Counted from the first letter of the stretch, positions 11,132-19,676 are shown. The stretch: 64,000 bases of DNA from Rathayibacter oskolensis (GCF_900177245.1 NZ_FXBM01000001.1:868001-932000); one strand, 5' to 3'. Numbers and translations: made by a program. Notes: generated by a model from the letters alone, not told the origin.

Positions 11132-11587
11132 TCAGAGCACGTTGATCGCCGTCGCCCGCCAGCGGGCATCGAGCCCCTCGAGGCGGATGGCGACCGCGCG
11201 CGTGCGGACCCGGTTGTGCACGAGCACCACGGCCTCGACCACTCCGTCACGCGGCTCCGACAGGACCACCCTGCCCACGGTGAACGGGATGCGATGCGCC
11301 GGGCGGCCCTGCAGGGCCCGTGCCCGCGCCGCGAGCACGACGCGCTTCTGGAGGTGCCGGTAGACGTCGTCCGTCAGCCATCGCGCGATCTGATCGATCT
11401 CGCGCGACCCGGCGAGGATCTCGATCACGAGGAGTGTCAGACGCGCGAGAACGGGCTCGGGGTCGGGCAGCTCGGCGCGTGTCGCGGGCTGCGCCGCGAA
11501 GAACGCCGCGGTCGGCGATCGTGGCGTCGTCGCCGCGGCCTCGAGCGGCAGCGTCCGGTAGTCGAAGGCGTTCGAAGGGCGGCTCAT
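11132..11587 (-). CDS. Rv3235 family protein
   Basis: This 151-residue protein starts at an ATG with GGAG 8 nt upstream. It has a disordered N-terminal 45 residues. A helical region follows (PEPVLARLTLLVIEILAGSREIDQIARWLTDDVYRHLQKR), then a beta-rich end (VGRVVLSEPRDGVVEAVVLVHN, VRTRAVAIRLEGLDARWRATAINVL). It matches the small Rv3235 family that lies near secA1 in actinobacteria. The fold has no signal peptide or membrane segment and no known catalytic motif. Its function is unknown, although the fixed position suggests a household role. It converges on secA across a shared terminator. Confidence 0.82.
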   Translation of the reverse strand: MSRPSNAFDYRTLPLEAAATTPRSPTAAFFAAQPATRAELPDPEPVLARLTLLVIEILAGSREIDQIARWLTDDVYRHLQKRVVLAARARALQGRPAHRIPFTVGRVVLSEPRDGVVEAVVLVHNRVRTRAVAIRLEGLDARWRATAINVL

Positions 11588-11731
11588 ACAGGATGCTCCA
11601 GTGGCATGACGAGCGACTCATGTGTCGGGTCACCTCTCGGCTCGAACGGTGTGGTGCGCTCAGGGTGGGGCGCGAAGGGACGACCTCATCGAAGCAGTCG
11701 AGGGATGCTCACGTACTCGGGAACGCGACAC

Positions 11732-11740
11732 TGTGGATAA
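11732..11740. promoter_or_regulatory. Perfect DnaA-box sequence
   Basis: TGTGGATAA is the exact complement of the consensus DnaA box TTATCCACA. It lies in the 244-bp gap between the Rv3235-like gene and pdtaS, about 80 bp before the pdtaS -10 hexamer. It is isolated, so it is not an origin. It may be chance or a DnaA-responsive site. Confidence 0.3.
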
Positions 11741-11819
11741 CACGGCGCGCAGTGCGCCCGGTGCGGTGCGTGCCGCAGACGCTGCTTCCGCTGCCGCGAA
11801 GGGCCCGGCGGCGAGCGCT

Positions 11820-11825
11820 TAGGCT
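11820..11825 (+). promoter_or_regulatory. -10 element (TAGGCT) for leaderless pdtaS
   Basis: TAGGCT ends 6 nt before the GTG start of pdtaS and there is no Shine-Dalgarno sequence. This is the geometry expected for a leaderless transcript. Confidence 0.55.
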
Positions 11826-11831
11826 GGTCGC

Positions 11832-13331
11832 GTGTCGACCCTCAGTGATCTCGTCCTCGCCCACGGCCGCTCCACGGACGCTGACGTCGAATGGCTGCAC
11901 CTCCTGGTCGGCGACGCCCAGCTGCTGGCCGATCTCGCCTTCGCCGACATCGTGCTCTGGGTGCCGACCGCCGACGAGAGCTTCGTCGCCGTCGCCCACG
12001 CCCGGCCCTCCAGTGCAGCGACGCTGTTCTACCGCGACTTCGTCGGGCAGCGCATCAAGTCGGAGTGGCGCGCCCAGGTCGTCGAGGCGTTCGAGACCGC
12101 GCGCATCGTCGACACCTCGGCTCCGGACTGGTTCGAGGAGACTCCCACGCGGGTGCGAGCGGTACCGGTCATCCGCCGGCTCAGCGCCTCCGACTCGCAG
12201 ACCGCCGATCGGCCGATCGCCGTCGTCACCCGCCACACGAACCTCAGCGAGACGCGCACCCCGAGCCGCCAGGAGCTGACCTTCAACGACTGCGCGAACG
12301 ACCTCTTCTCGATGATCGCGTCGGGCGACTTCCCCGACCTCGGGGCTCCCACCGGTCCGCGGCGCGGCGCCCCGCGCGCCTCCGACGGTCTGATCAGGCT
12401 CGACGTCGACGGCATCACCACCTTCGCGAGCCCCAATGCGCTCTCGGCCTTCAACCGGATCGGCTTCGCCGACGAGCTCGAGGGGGAGTCGCTCGCCGAG
12501 GTCACGACGAAGCTGCTCACCGGAAAGCTCGTCATCGACGAGTCCCTCCCGCTGGTCGTGACGGGCCGCGCGCCCTGGCGCACCGACATCGAGGCACGCG
12601 GAGTGACGGTGTCGCTCCGGGCGATCCCGATCCGCGATCGCGGGGAGCGTGTCGGAGCCGTCGTCCTCTGCCGCGACGTCACCGAGCTGCGCCATCAGGA
12701 GCGCGAGCTCATCACCAAGGACGCGACGATCCGCGAGATCCACCACCGGGTGAAGAACAACCTGCAGACCGTGGCCTCGCTCCTGCGGATCCAGGCGCGG
12801 CGCACCCACTCCGACCTCGCCCGTGAGGCCCTCACCCAGGCCATGCGGCGCGTGGCGGCGATCGCGGTCGTCCACGACACCCTCTCGGAGGGGCTCAACC
12901 AGAACGTCGACTTCGATGCCGTGTTCGACCGGGTCCTGCTGCTCATCGCCGAGGTGGCGTCGACCCACAACACCACGGTGCATCCCAAGCTCAGCGGAAG
13001 CTTCGGCAACCTGCCGAGCGAGTACGCGACTCCGCTCGCCCTCGCGCTGACCGAGCTGGTCACCAACGCCGTCGAGCACGGGCTGGCCGGACGCGAGGGC
13101 GACGTCGAGATCGTGGCCACCCGCACCGAGGACGTCCTCACGGTGAAGGTGCTCGACACCGGAGTCGGACTGCCGGAGGGCAAGGTCGGCTCGGGACTCG
13201 GCACGCAGATCGTGCGCACGCTCATCCAGGGCGAGCTGGGCGGCACCATCGACTGGCACACGCTCGTCGGGCGCGGCACCGAGGTCACCATCGAGATGCC
13301 GCTGCGCTGGCTCGCGCGACCGAAGGCCTGA
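11832..13331 (+). CDS. pdtaS: Cytoplasmic sensor histidine kinase PdtaS
   Basis: The protein has 499 residues and no membrane segments. An N-terminal GAF-like domain covers about 1-150, a PAS domain about 175-285 (GLIRLDVDGITTFASPNALSAF), and a HisKA_2 domain carries the phosphorylated histidine at about residue 304 in REIHHRVKNNLQTVASLLRIQ. The ATPase domain has ALTELVTNAVEHGL near 404 and GSGLGTQIVRTLIQGELGG at the end. This matches PdtaS (Rv3220c), which signals through the ANTAR RNA-binding regulator PdtaR. The pdtaR gene is not in this window. It converges on whiB1, as in Mycobacterium. The GTG start appears leaderless. Confidence 0.92.
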   Translation: MSTLSDLVLAHGRSTDADVEWLHLLVGDAQLLADLAFADIVLWVPTADESFVAVAHARPSSAATLFYRDFVGQRIKSEWRAQVVEAFETARIVDTSAPDWFEETPTRVRAVPVIRRLSASDSQTADRPIAVVTRHTNLSETRTPSRQELTFNDCANDLFSMIASGDFPDLGAPTGPRRGAPRASDGLIRLDVDGITTFASPNALSAFNRIGFADELEGESLAEVTTKLLTGKLVIDESLPLVVTGRAPWRTDIEARGVTVSLRAIPIRDRGERVGAVVLCRDVTELRHQERELITKDATIREIHHRVKNNLQTVASLLRIQARRTHSDLAREALTQAMRRVAAIAVVHDTLSEGLNQNVDFDAVFDRVLLLIAEVASTHNTTVHPKLSGSFGNLPSEYATPLALALTELVTNAVEHGLAGREGDVEIVATRTEDVLTVKVLDTGVGLPEGKVGSGLGTQIVRTLIQGELGGTIDWHTLVGRGTEVTIEMPLRWLARPKA

Positions 13332-13369
13332 GCAGCCGAGGAGCGGGGTTCCTGCTCCGGAGACGACGA

Positions 13370-13400
13370 GACCCCCGCCGCCGTGAGGCGAGCGGGGGTC
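13370..13400 (+). terminator. Bidirectional terminator between pdtaS and whiB1
   Basis: GACCCCCGC (13370-13378) pairs with GCGGGGGTC (13392-13400). CGCC and GGCG (13379-13382 with 13387-13390) extend the stem inward around a GTGA loop. It sits midway between the two convergent stop codons. Confidence 0.8.
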
Positions 13401-13419
13401 GGTCGTGCGGTGCGGAGCG

Positions 13420-13668
13420 CTAGGAGGCGCGACGGGCGCGGGCCGCGCGGCGCTTCAGGGCGCGGCGCTCGTCCTCGCTGAGGCCGCCCCACACGCCCGA
13501 GTCCTGGCCGGTCTCGAGGGCGTACTGCAGGCACACCTCCGTCACCGTGCAGCGTCCGCAGACGGTCTTGGCCTTCTCGATCTGGTCGACGGCGGGTCCG
13601 GTGTTGCCGACCGGGAAGAAAAGCTCGGGGTCAGCGGTGAGGCAAGCGGCCTTGTCGCGCCAGTCCAT
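13420..13668 (-). CDS. whiB1: WhiB1-like iron-sulfur transcription factor
   Basis: This 82-residue Wbl protein has its four cluster cysteines at C9, C37, C40 and C46 (KAACL, VCGRCTVTEVC), the GVWGG turn (GQDSGVWGGLSEDERRALKRR), and a basic DNA-binding tail. The sequence and the convergent position next to pdtaS match mycobacterial whiB1 (Rv3219), an essential [4Fe-4S], nitric-oxide-sensitive regulator that binds the primary sigma factor. The start is supported by AAGGAG with 7-nt spacing. The 5' leader contains a small stem-loop (13694-13710) about 26 nt before the ATG. Confidence 0.93.
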   Translation of the reverse strand: MDWRDKAACLTADPELFFPVGNTGPAVDQIEKAKTVCGRCTVTEVCLQYALETGQDSGVWGGLSEDERRALKRRAARARRAS

Positions 13669-14040
13669 GCAGGTGCTCCTTGTGTGCAGGCGTGCGTGGA
13701 GGAACCACGCAGTGTTCGAATGAGATGATCGGATCACGCCGACGATCGACCTCGACGGCGGAAGCACCTCGCGCACTCACCGGCGCACGCCACGAAGCCC
13801 CGCGCAGCTGCGCAAGGCGGTTCGAGGGGGTGGACGGGGTGTCGCTCAGTTCTTCCGGACGAGCTCGCCCGGCTCCGTGCCGTGCCTCTCGGCGCGTCAC
13901 GCCTTGCGGCACGTCGGGCCTCGCGGCTCGACAGGATCGGGTTGTTCACATCGGCGGAAACCCACGACCCTGTGAGCGGTGAAACGAACCCCAGTAGCCT
14001 CTCACGGTGGTGAGACCGAATCAAGAGTCCAGGATGGGAT
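13669..14040. other. 372-bp divergent intergenic region between whiB1 and a membrane protein gene
   Basis: I see no convincing gene here; the short frames have poor codon character. On the whiB1 side, a GCGTGG/CCACGC stem-loop (13694-13699 with 13705-13710) lies in the whiB1 leader. On the plus side, TAGCCT at 13995-14000 is a likely -10 element for the gene at 14041. The remaining 250 bp probably hold regulatory sites for whiB1 that I cannot identify. Confidence 0.5.
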
Positions 14041-14481
14041 GTGGCTGTGATGATCGAGGAGAACTGGCCTCCGACCGGCCCTGAATCGGCCTCGCGACCC
14101 CCCGGCCTGCTGGTGCTGATCGCGGTCCTCGCGCTCGAGACGCTCGCCGTCGCAGCCCTCACCGCCTGGCTCGTGGTCGAGCTGGTGACCACGCGGGCCG
14201 ACACGATCGGCGGAGGCGTCGCGATCGTCGTGCTCGCCGTCATCGCGCTCTGCTGGGCGGCCGCGACGACTCTCGGGGCGGTGCGCCGGCGCAGCTGGAT
14301 GCGCGGTTCCGCCCTGACGATGCAGCTCGTGCAGATGGCCGTCGCGCTCGGCGCCTTCCAGGGTCAGTACGCCGTCCCCGACGTCGGCTGGGCGCTGCTC
14401 GCCCCGGCGCTCGTCGCCGTGGTCATGATCTTCCTCCCGAGCGTCGTCGCCGCGACCCGCCGCGATCCTCCCGTCGGGTAG
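14041..14481 (+). CDS. Small four-helix membrane protein, function unknown
   Basis: The protein is 146 residues from a GTG; an ATG at 14050 is an equally possible start. After about 20 polar residues come four hydrophobic helices: LLVLIAVLALETLAVAALTAWLV, GVAIVVLAVIALCWAAATTL, ALTMQLVQMAVALGAF and WALLAPALVAVVMIFLPSVVA. It ends in a short basic tail. Proteins of this kind are widespread in actinobacteria without a known role. It stands alone with a likely -10 element at 13995-14000 and a leader of about 35 nt. Confidence 0.75.
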   Translation: MAVMIEENWPPTGPESASRPPGLLVLIAVLALETLAVAALTAWLVVELVTTRADTIGGGVAIVVLAVIALCWAAATTLGAVRRRSWMRGSALTMQLVQMAVALGAFQGQYAVPDVGWALLAPALVAVVMIFLPSVVAATRRDPPVG

Positions 14482-14546
14482 CGCGGGCCTGCTCCCGGTG
14501 GGAGGCTGAGGGGCCCCTCTCCCCGCGACGAAAGCGACGCTCCTCC

Positions 14547-15524
14547 ATGGACTACTCCCGACTCGGCGCCAGCGGCCTCCAGGTCTCCTCGGTCATCCTC
14601 GGCTGCATGAGCTACGGCGCTCCCGACCGCGGCGCGCATGCGTGGAGCATGGGGGAGGAGGAGTCGCGGCCCTTCCTCCGCCGGGCGCTCGAGCTCGGCA
14701 TCACCACATTCGACACCGCCGACGTCTACTCGGACGGCACGAGCGAGGAGTTCGTCGGCCGCGCGCTCGCCGACTTCGCCGTCCGCGAGGAGGTCGTGAT
14801 CGCGACCAAGGTACACGGGACGATGCGCCCCGGACCCAACGGCGGCGGTCTCTCTCGCCGGCACATCCTGAGTGCCATCGACGACAGCCTGCGCCGCCTC
14901 GGCACCGACTACGTGGATCTCTACCAGATCCACCGCTGGGACCCCGAGACGCCGATCGAGGAGACGATGGAGACCCTGCACGATGTCGTGCGCTCGGGCA
15001 AGGCGCGCTACATCGGCGCCTCGAGCATGTGGGCGTGGCAGTTCGCGAAGGCTCAGTACACCGCCGACCTCGGCGGCTGGACCCGCTTCGTCTCGATGCA
15101 GGACCAGTACAGCCTCATCCAGCGCGAGGACGAGCGCGAGCTGCACCCGTTCTGCCTCGATCAGGGCGTCGGCGTCATCCCGTGGTCGCCGCTCGCCCGA
15201 GGCCGCCTGACGCGCGACTGGGACGAGACGACCGCGCGCACGGAGACCGACCTCTACGGCAAGACGCTCTACCACCAGCAGGAGGAGGGGGACCGCCGGA
15301 CCGCGGCGACCGTCGCCCGCATCGCCGAGGAGCGCGGCATCCCGCGCGCGCAGGTCGCGCTCGCGTGGGTGCGGCAGCAGCCCGTGGTGAGCGCGCCGAT
15401 CGTGGGGGCGACGAAGATGCAGCACCTCGAGGACGCCGTGGCGTCGGTCGACCTCGAGCTGACCGACGACGAGCTGACGGCGCTCGGCGCCGACTACGCC
15501 CCGCGCTTCAACGAGGGTTTCTGA
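14547..15524 (+). CDS. Aldo/keto reductase
   Basis: The protein is 325 residues, the normal size of an NADPH-dependent (beta/alpha)8 aldo/keto reductase. The catalytic set is visible: D56 and Y61 in FDTADVYSDG, K88 in VIATKVHG, and a histidine near 132 in LYQIHRWD. The NADPH-binding end has VSAPIVGATKMQHLEDAV. The sequence resembles the AKR11/12-like group of bacterial reductases of sugar and xenobiotic carbonyls. The physiological substrate cannot be read from sequence. It stands alone, with a strong terminator after it shared with bcp. Confidence 0.9.
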   Translation: MDYSRLGASGLQVSSVILGCMSYGAPDRGAHAWSMGEEESRPFLRRALELGITTFDTADVYSDGTSEEFVGRALADFAVREEVVIATKVHGTMRPGPNGGGLSRRHILSAIDDSLRRLGTDYVDLYQIHRWDPETPIEETMETLHDVVRSGKARYIGASSMWAWQFAKAQYTADLGGWTRFVSMQDQYSLIQREDERELHPFCLDQGVGVIPWSPLARGRLTRDWDETTARTETDLYGKTLYHQQEEGDRRTAATVARIAEERGIPRAQVALAWVRQQPVVSAPIVGATKMQHLEDAVASVDLELTDDELTALGADYAPRFNEGF

Positions 15525-15527
15525 CGA

Positions 15528-15599
15528 CGCCGGGGAACCCGTTACCGCCGAGACACCGCGCTGAACGGGCTCCCTGGGCGAGAACGGGTTCCCCCGGCG
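15528..15599 (+). terminator. Large bidirectional terminator between the aldo/keto reductase gene and bcp
   Basis: A 16-bp stem (15528-15543 with 15583-15599, one bulged C) encloses about 39 nt. It lies between the convergent stop codons. Part of the right arm (AACGGG-TCCC) is also repeated inside the loop. Confidence 0.7.
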
Positions 15600-15612
15600 C
15601 TGCGCGAGTGCC

Positions 15613-16113
15613 TCAGACGAGCTTGAGCTTCTTGCGCAGAGCCTGCACGTGCCCGGTGGCCCGGACGCCGTACTGCGCGAACTCGAGCACGCCCTCGGGG
15701 CCGACCACGAAGGTCGAGCGGAGGACGCCGATGACGGTCTTCCCGTACATGCTCTTCTCGCCCCAGACGCCCCACGCCAGGTGCACGGCGCGGTCGGGGT
15801 CGCTGAGGAGGGGGTAGTCGATGCCCTGCGCGTCCGCCCAGCGGCGCAGCGCGTCCGGGGTGTCGCGAGAGACGCCGAGCACCTCGTAGCCGGAGGAGCG
15901 CAGCGAGGAGGCGTTGTCGCGGAAGTCGCACGCCTCCTTCGTGCAGGCGGGCGTGTCCGCCTCGGGATAGAAGAAGACGATGACGCGTCGCCCGCGGTAG
16001 TCGGCCAGGGACACCGGCCGACCGTCCTGGTCCGCGAGCGTGAACTCCGGGGCGACGTCTCCGGCCGCGAGGCGCTGGTCGACGGGGATCGGGGGGAGGG
16101 CGGTGTTCGTCAT
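15613..16113 (-). CDS. bcp: Thiol peroxidase Bcp (atypical 2-Cys peroxiredoxin)
   Basis: This 166-residue peroxiredoxin has the peroxidatic cysteine at C57 in ADTPACTKEACDFRD and the resolving C62 five residues later, the Bcp/PrxQ pattern. It has the usual thioredoxin fold (RRVIVFFYPEADTP, EVLGVSRDTPDALRRW). It reduces organic hydroperoxides with thioredoxin-like donors in the cytoplasm. The ATG overlaps the rsgA stop (ATGA), so it is the last gene of an aroA-rsgA-bcp operon. Confidence 0.93.
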   Translation of the reverse strand: MTNTALPPIPVDQRLAAGDVAPEFTLADQDGRPVSLADYRGRRVIVFFYPEADTPACTKEACDFRDNASSLRSSGYEVLGVSRDTPDALRRWADAQGIDYPLLSDPDRAVHLAWGVWGEKSMYGKTVIGVLRSTFVVGPEGVLEFAQYGVRATGHVQALRKKLKLV

Positions 16114-17186
16114 CGTCTGCTTCCGTCGGAGGGCGCGAAGGTGGTCAGGAGTCGCTGGAGAGAGTCGAGCCGCTCCGGTCCGGTCGGGCCGAGGCGCCCC
16201 TCCTCGACCGCCTCGATGATCGCGCAGTCGGGGGAGTCGGGGAGGTGGGTGCAGCCGCGCGGGCAGTCCTCGGCGAGCGCGGCCAGCGCCGTGAACGCGC
16301 CGAGGATGTTGTCGACGTTCACGTGCCCGAGTCCGAAGGAGCGCACGCCGGGGGTGTCGATCACCCAGCCGTGCCGGTCGCCGCGCTCGACGCGCAGCGA
16401 GACGGTGGAGGAGGAGGTGTGCCTGCCGCGTCCGGTCACGGTGTTCACCCGGCCGATCGCCCGGTGCGCGTCGGGGACGAGCCTGTTCACGAGTGTCGAC
16501 TTGCCGACTCCGGAGTGGCCCACGACGACCGTCTCGTGCCCGAGGAGGGCCTCGGCGATCTCGTCCACCGGAGGCTCCTCCTGGCTCGAGAGGAACACGC
16601 GCAGGTCCAGGCCCTCGAAGTTGCGGAGGAACGGGCCGGGGTCGGCGAGGTCGGTCTTGGTGATGCAGAGCATCGGAGTGATCCCCGCGTCGAAGGCCGC
16701 GACGAGGTAGCGGTCGACGAGTCGGGTGCGCGGCTCGGGGTCGGCGGCCGCGACCACGCAGAGCATCTGGTCGGCGTTGGCCACGATGACCCGCTCGATC
16801 GCGTCGGTGTCGTCCGCGCTCCGGCGCAGCAGCGTCGTCCGCTCGCGGATGCGGACGATGCGGGCGAGGGTGCCCTCGTCGCCGGTGGAGTCGCCGACCA
16901 CGTCGACACGGTCTCCGGCGACGATCGCCTGGCGCCGCAGCTCACGGGCGCGCGCCGCGGTGAACTCGTGCTCCTCGGGCGTGCCGTCGCCGATCATCAC
17001 GGTGTAGCGGCCGCGGTCGACGCCGAGGACCATCGCGATCTCGGCGTCCTCGTAGGCGGGACGCTGCTTCGTGCGCGGCTTGGTGCCCTTCGGGTTCGGC
17101 CGGACCTTCGCGTCCGACTCGTCGTAGCCGTCGAAGTCGTCGAGCGCTCCGTCGGCGTCGAGGCCGCTGTCCGTCCACCACGACAC
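16110..17186 (-). CDS. rsgA: Ribosome small-subunit biogenesis GTPase RsgA
   Basis: The protein is 358 residues with an N-terminal OB-fold region (about 40-130, including VMIGDGTPEEHEF). The GTPase is circularly permuted: G4 (CITKTDLADP) comes first, then G1 (GHSGVGKSTLVNRLV, about 223) and G3 (DTPGVRSFGLG). A C-terminal zinc-binding motif follows (CPRGCTHLPDSPDC). RsgA acts late in 30S assembly. It begins 3 nt after the aroA stop and overlaps bcp. The aroA-rsgA pair is conserved in actinobacteria (Rv3227-Rv3228). Confidence 0.95.
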   Translation of the reverse strand: MSWWTDSGLDADGALDDFDGYDESDAKVRPNPKGTKPRTKQRPAYEDAEIAMVLGVDRGRYTVMIGDGTPEEHEFTAARARELRRQAIVAGDRVDVVGDSTGDEGTLARIVRIRERTTLLRRSADDTDAIERVIVANADQMLCVVAAADPEPRTRLVDRYLVAAFDAGITPMLCITKTDLADPGPFLRNFEGLDLRVFLSSQEEPPVDEIAEALLGHETVVVGHSGVGKSTLVNRLVPDAHRAIGRVNTVTGRGRHTSSSTVSLRVERGDRHGWVIDTPGVRSFGLGHVNVDNILGAFTALAALAEDCPRGCTHLPDSPDCAIIEAVEEGRLGPTGPERLDSLQRLLTTFAPSDGSRR

Positions 17187-17189
17187 GGC

Positions 17190-18545
17190 TCAGACCGACC
17201 CTGCCAGCGCGACCCACAGCTCGGGGAACTGCGGGAGCGTCTTCGACGTGGTCGCGATGTCCTCGACCTCGACACCCGGGACGACGAGCCCCAGCAGCGC
17301 GCCGGCGTGCGCCATGCGGTGATCCGAGTAGGTCTTCCAGCGACCGCCGTGGAGGACCGCCGGCTCGATCCGCAGGCCGTCCTCGAGCTCGGTCACCGCT
17401 CCGCCGAGTCCGTTGATCTCGGCGGCGAGAGCGGCGAGCCTGTCGGTCTCGTGGTGCCGGATGTGGCCGATGCCGGTGAGGGTGCTCGGGCCGGTGGCGA
17501 GCGCCGCCAGGGCCGCCAGCGCGGGTGCCAGCTCGCCGCCCTCCGAGAGGTCGAGATCGACTCCGAGGATCTCGTCGCCGCCCGTCACCACGAGGTCGCC
17601 GCCGTCGCGCTCGACGCTCGCGCCGAAGAGGGGGAGGAGGTGCTCGAGGTGCGCGCCGACCTGCGTCGTCTCGGCGGGCCAGTTGCGCAGCCGCACCCGG
17701 CCCCCGGTCGCGAGGGCCGCCGCGAGGAACGGCGCGGCGTTGGAGAGGTCGGGCTCGATCAGGGTGTCGGCGGCGGCGATCGGCTGGGGCTCGACGCTCC
17801 ACTGCCCGGGGGCGGGCACGCCGACCTCGACCCCGCGCGCCGCGAGCGCGGCGATGGTCATCTCGATGTGCGGCTGGCTCGGCAGGTGCGCACCCTCGTG
17901 GCGGAGCCGGAGGCCCTCGTCGAAGCGAGGAGCGGCGAGCAGCAGAGCCGAGACGAACTGGCTCGAACGGGACGCGTCGATGACGATGTCGCCTCCGCGG
18001 ACGGATCCCGAGCCGTGCACCGTGAAGGGCAGCGAGCCGCGGCCGTCGTCGGCGACGTCGACCCCGAGCGAGCGGAGCGACGCGATGGTCGCGCCCATCG
18101 GCCGTTGGTAGGAGTAGGCGTCGCCGTCGAACGTCGTCGGGCCGAGCGCCAGACCGGCGAGCGGGGGGACGAAGCGCATGACGGTACCGGCGAGGCCGCA
18201 GTCGATCGTGGTCGAGCCGAGCAGCTCGTCGGCGGGCTCGACTACGAGGTCGGCGCCGAAGGAGCCGGTCGCTCCGGAGTCGCGGATGGTCGTGCCGAGC
18301 GAGCGGAGCGCCTCGATCATCAGGGCACTGTCGCGCGAGTGCAGGGGAGCGCGCAGCGTCGAGGGGCCGTCGGCGAGGGCGGCGAGGACGAGCTCGCGGT
18401 TCGTCAGCGACTTGGAGCCCGGGAGCTCGATCACCGCGTCGAGAGCGCCCGCGGCGGTGGGCGCGGTCCAGACGTCCTCTCCGGGGAGCGCGCGGGCGTC
18501 GCCGTACGGATCGAACTCGGGAGCGGAATAACGCGAGAAGACCAT
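17190..18545 (-). CDS. aroA: 3-phosphoshikimate 1-carboxyvinyltransferase (EPSP synthase)
   Basis: This 451-residue enzyme of the shikimate pathway joins shikimate-3-phosphate and phosphoenolpyruvate. Family motifs include ELPGSKSLTNRELVLAALADG near the N-terminus, SSQFVSALLLAAPRF, and the C-terminal ETDRLAALAAEINGLGG and YSDHRMAHAGALLGL. The length is usual. It is the first gene of the aroA-rsgA-bcp operon. A TACTCT hexamer lies 8 nt before the ATG and no Shine-Dalgarno is visible, so the mRNA is probably leaderless or nearly so. Confidence 0.96.
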   Translation of the reverse strand: MVFSRYSAPEFDPYGDARALPGEDVWTAPTAAGALDAVIELPGSKSLTNRELVLAALADGPSTLRAPLHSRDSALMIEALRSLGTTIRDSGATGSFGADLVVEPADELLGSTTIDCGLAGTVMRFVPPLAGLALGPTTFDGDAYSYQRPMGATIASLRSLGVDVADDGRGSLPFTVHGSGSVRGGDIVIDASRSSQFVSALLLAAPRFDEGLRLRHEGAHLPSQPHIEMTIAALAARGVEVGVPAPGQWSVEPQPIAAADTLIEPDLSNAAPFLAAALATGGRVRLRNWPAETTQVGAHLEHLLPLFGASVERDGGDLVVTGGDEILGVDLDLSEGGELAPALAALAALATGPSTLTGIGHIRHHETDRLAALAAEINGLGGAVTELEDGLRIEPAVLHGGRWKTYSDHRMAHAGALLGLVVPGVEVEDIATTSKTLPQFPELWVALAGSV

Positions 18546-18553
18546 CGGTTATC

Positions 18554-18559
18554 AGAGTA
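18554..18559 (-). promoter_or_regulatory. -10 element (TACTCT) for aroA
   Basis: On the minus strand TACTCT ends 8 nt before the aroA ATG. Transcription would start at or within a base or two of the start codon. Confidence 0.5.
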
Positions 18560-18690
18560 GTCGGCGAGCGAGGGACGGAGGCGGAGCATGGCGTCAGCAC
18601 TGGCGGAAGCGGTCCGCACGAACGACCCCGCAGTCGTCCTGGTACGGCCCCGTGCCGTTGCAACCCCGATCCGTCGGGCGGGCCGCGGCC

Positions 18691-18696
18691 TAGAAT
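18691..18696 (+). promoter_or_regulatory. -10 element (TAGAAT) for leaderless sigR
   Basis: TAGAAT lies 8 nt before the sigR ATG and 5 nt before an in-frame GTG. No GGAAT-N18-GTT thiol-stress promoter was found nearby, so this looks like a housekeeping-sigma promoter giving a leaderless transcript. Confidence 0.5.
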
Positions 18697-18704
18697 CGCT
18701 CGTG

Positions 18705-19394
18705 ATGACACGCGACGACAGCACACGCCCCCGCACCGATCAGGAGGCGCCGGCCTCCGCAGAGGCCGAGGAGACCGTCGAGGAGTCCCTCGGCGACGTC
18801 GCACCCGACGCTCCGGTCGATCTGCGCGCGCTGTTCGAGCAGCAGGCGCTGCCCTTCATCGACCAGCTCTACGCCGCGGGCCTGCGGATGACCAAGAACC
18901 CCTCCGACGCCCAGGACCTCGTCCAGGAGACCTTCGCCAAGGCGTTCGGTGCGTTCAAGCAGTTCGAGCAGGGCACGAACCTCAAGGCGTGGCTCTACCG
19001 CATCCTCACGAACACCTTCATCAACTCGTACCGCAAGAAGCAGCGCGAGCCCTACCAGAGCGCGATCGACGAGCTCGAGGACTGGCAGCTCGGCGGCGCG
19101 GAGTCGACGACCGCGACCTCGAGCCGCTCGGCCGAGGCCGAGGCGATCGACCACCTCCCCGACACCGCCGTCAAGGAGGCCCTGCAGGCGATCCCGGAGG
19201 ACTTCCGTCTCGCCGTCTATTTCGCCGATGTCGAGGGATTCTCCTACCAGGAGATCGCGGACATCATGAAGACGCCCGTCGGGACCGTCATGAGCCGGCT
19301 GCACCGCGGCCGGCGCATGCTGCGCGAACGACTCACCGACTACGCACGCGAGCGCGGGATCCGCGCCGCATTCACCACCGGGAGCACGAAATGA
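18705..19394 (+). CDS. sigR: Extracytoplasmic-function sigma factor SigR/SigH
   Basis: The protein is 229 residues from the ATG at 18705; the adjoining GTG at 18702 would add one residue. An acidic N-terminal extension of about 40 residues precedes sigma region 2 ([53 protein letters not shown]). Region 4 is [42 protein letters not shown]. This is the SigR/SigH group, which directs the thiol-oxidative and heat-stress regulon. The overlapping downstream gene encodes the matching redox anti-sigma factor, which confirms the type. Confidence 0.95.
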   Translation: MTRDDSTRPRTDQEAPASAEAEETVEESLGDVAPDAPVDLRALFEQQALPFIDQLYAAGLRMTKNPSDAQDLVQETFAKAFGAFKQFEQGTNLKAWLYRILTNTFINSYRKKQREPYQSAIDELEDWQLGGAESTTATSSRSAEAEAIDHLPDTAVKEALQAIPEDFRLAVYFADVEGFSYQEIADIMKTPVGTVMSRLHRGRRMLRERLTDYARERGIRAAFTTGSTK

Positions 19395-19654
19395 CCGACT
19401 GCGGCTGCACGAAGGCGAAGGCCGAGCTCGAGGAGTACCTGCACAACGAACTGTGCAAGGAGGACGCCGCCGACATCCGCGAGCACATGGCGAACTGCCC
19501 GGACTGCTCAGGTGAGGCGAAGGTCGGCGTCGTGCTGACCGTCGCCGTCCAGCGCGCGTGCAAGGAGACGGCGCCGGAGGACCTCCGAGCGCAGGTCCTC
19601 GGGATGCTCCGCGACTCCCAGGCGGCCCACGCCTCGGCGCCGGCGCGCGTCTAG
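19391..19654 (+). CDS. rsrA: Zinc anti-sigma factor RsrA/RshA
   Basis: This 87-residue protein overlaps the sigR stop as ATGA. It carries the ZAS motif H32-x3-C36-x2-C39 (HMANCPDC) plus further cysteines at C4, C6 and C22. In the family, the zinc ligands include an N-terminal cysteine that forms disulfides on oxidation, releasing the sigma factor. The length and helical pattern match RsrA/RshA of the mycothiol system. The coupled order keeps sigma and anti-sigma balanced. Confidence 0.93.
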   Translation: MTDCGCTKAKAELEEYLHNELCKEDAADIREHMANCPDCSGEAKVGVVLTVAVQRACKETAPEDLRAQVLGMLRDSQAAHASAPARV

Positions 19655-19676
19655 CGCCCACCACTCCAGACGGACG

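Noticed and set aside
13705..13720. LexA-like GAAC...GTTC sequence before whiB1
   Set aside because: The spacing between half-sites is 8 nt instead of 4, and the outer bases do not match an SOS box.
13680..13982. A 100-residue plus-strand frame in the whiB1 upstream gap
   Set aside because: Composition is unlike a protein, there is no ribosome binding site, and it overlaps the whiB1 leader.
16245..18560. A 771-residue open frame on the plus strand
   Set aside because: It is antisense to rsgA and aroA, with low-complexity charged composition and no recognisable motif.
18588..18704. N-terminal extension of SigR starting at 18588
   Set aside because: The extra 39 residues are not sigma-like, and the TAGAAT promoter lies inside them, directly before the ATG at 18705.
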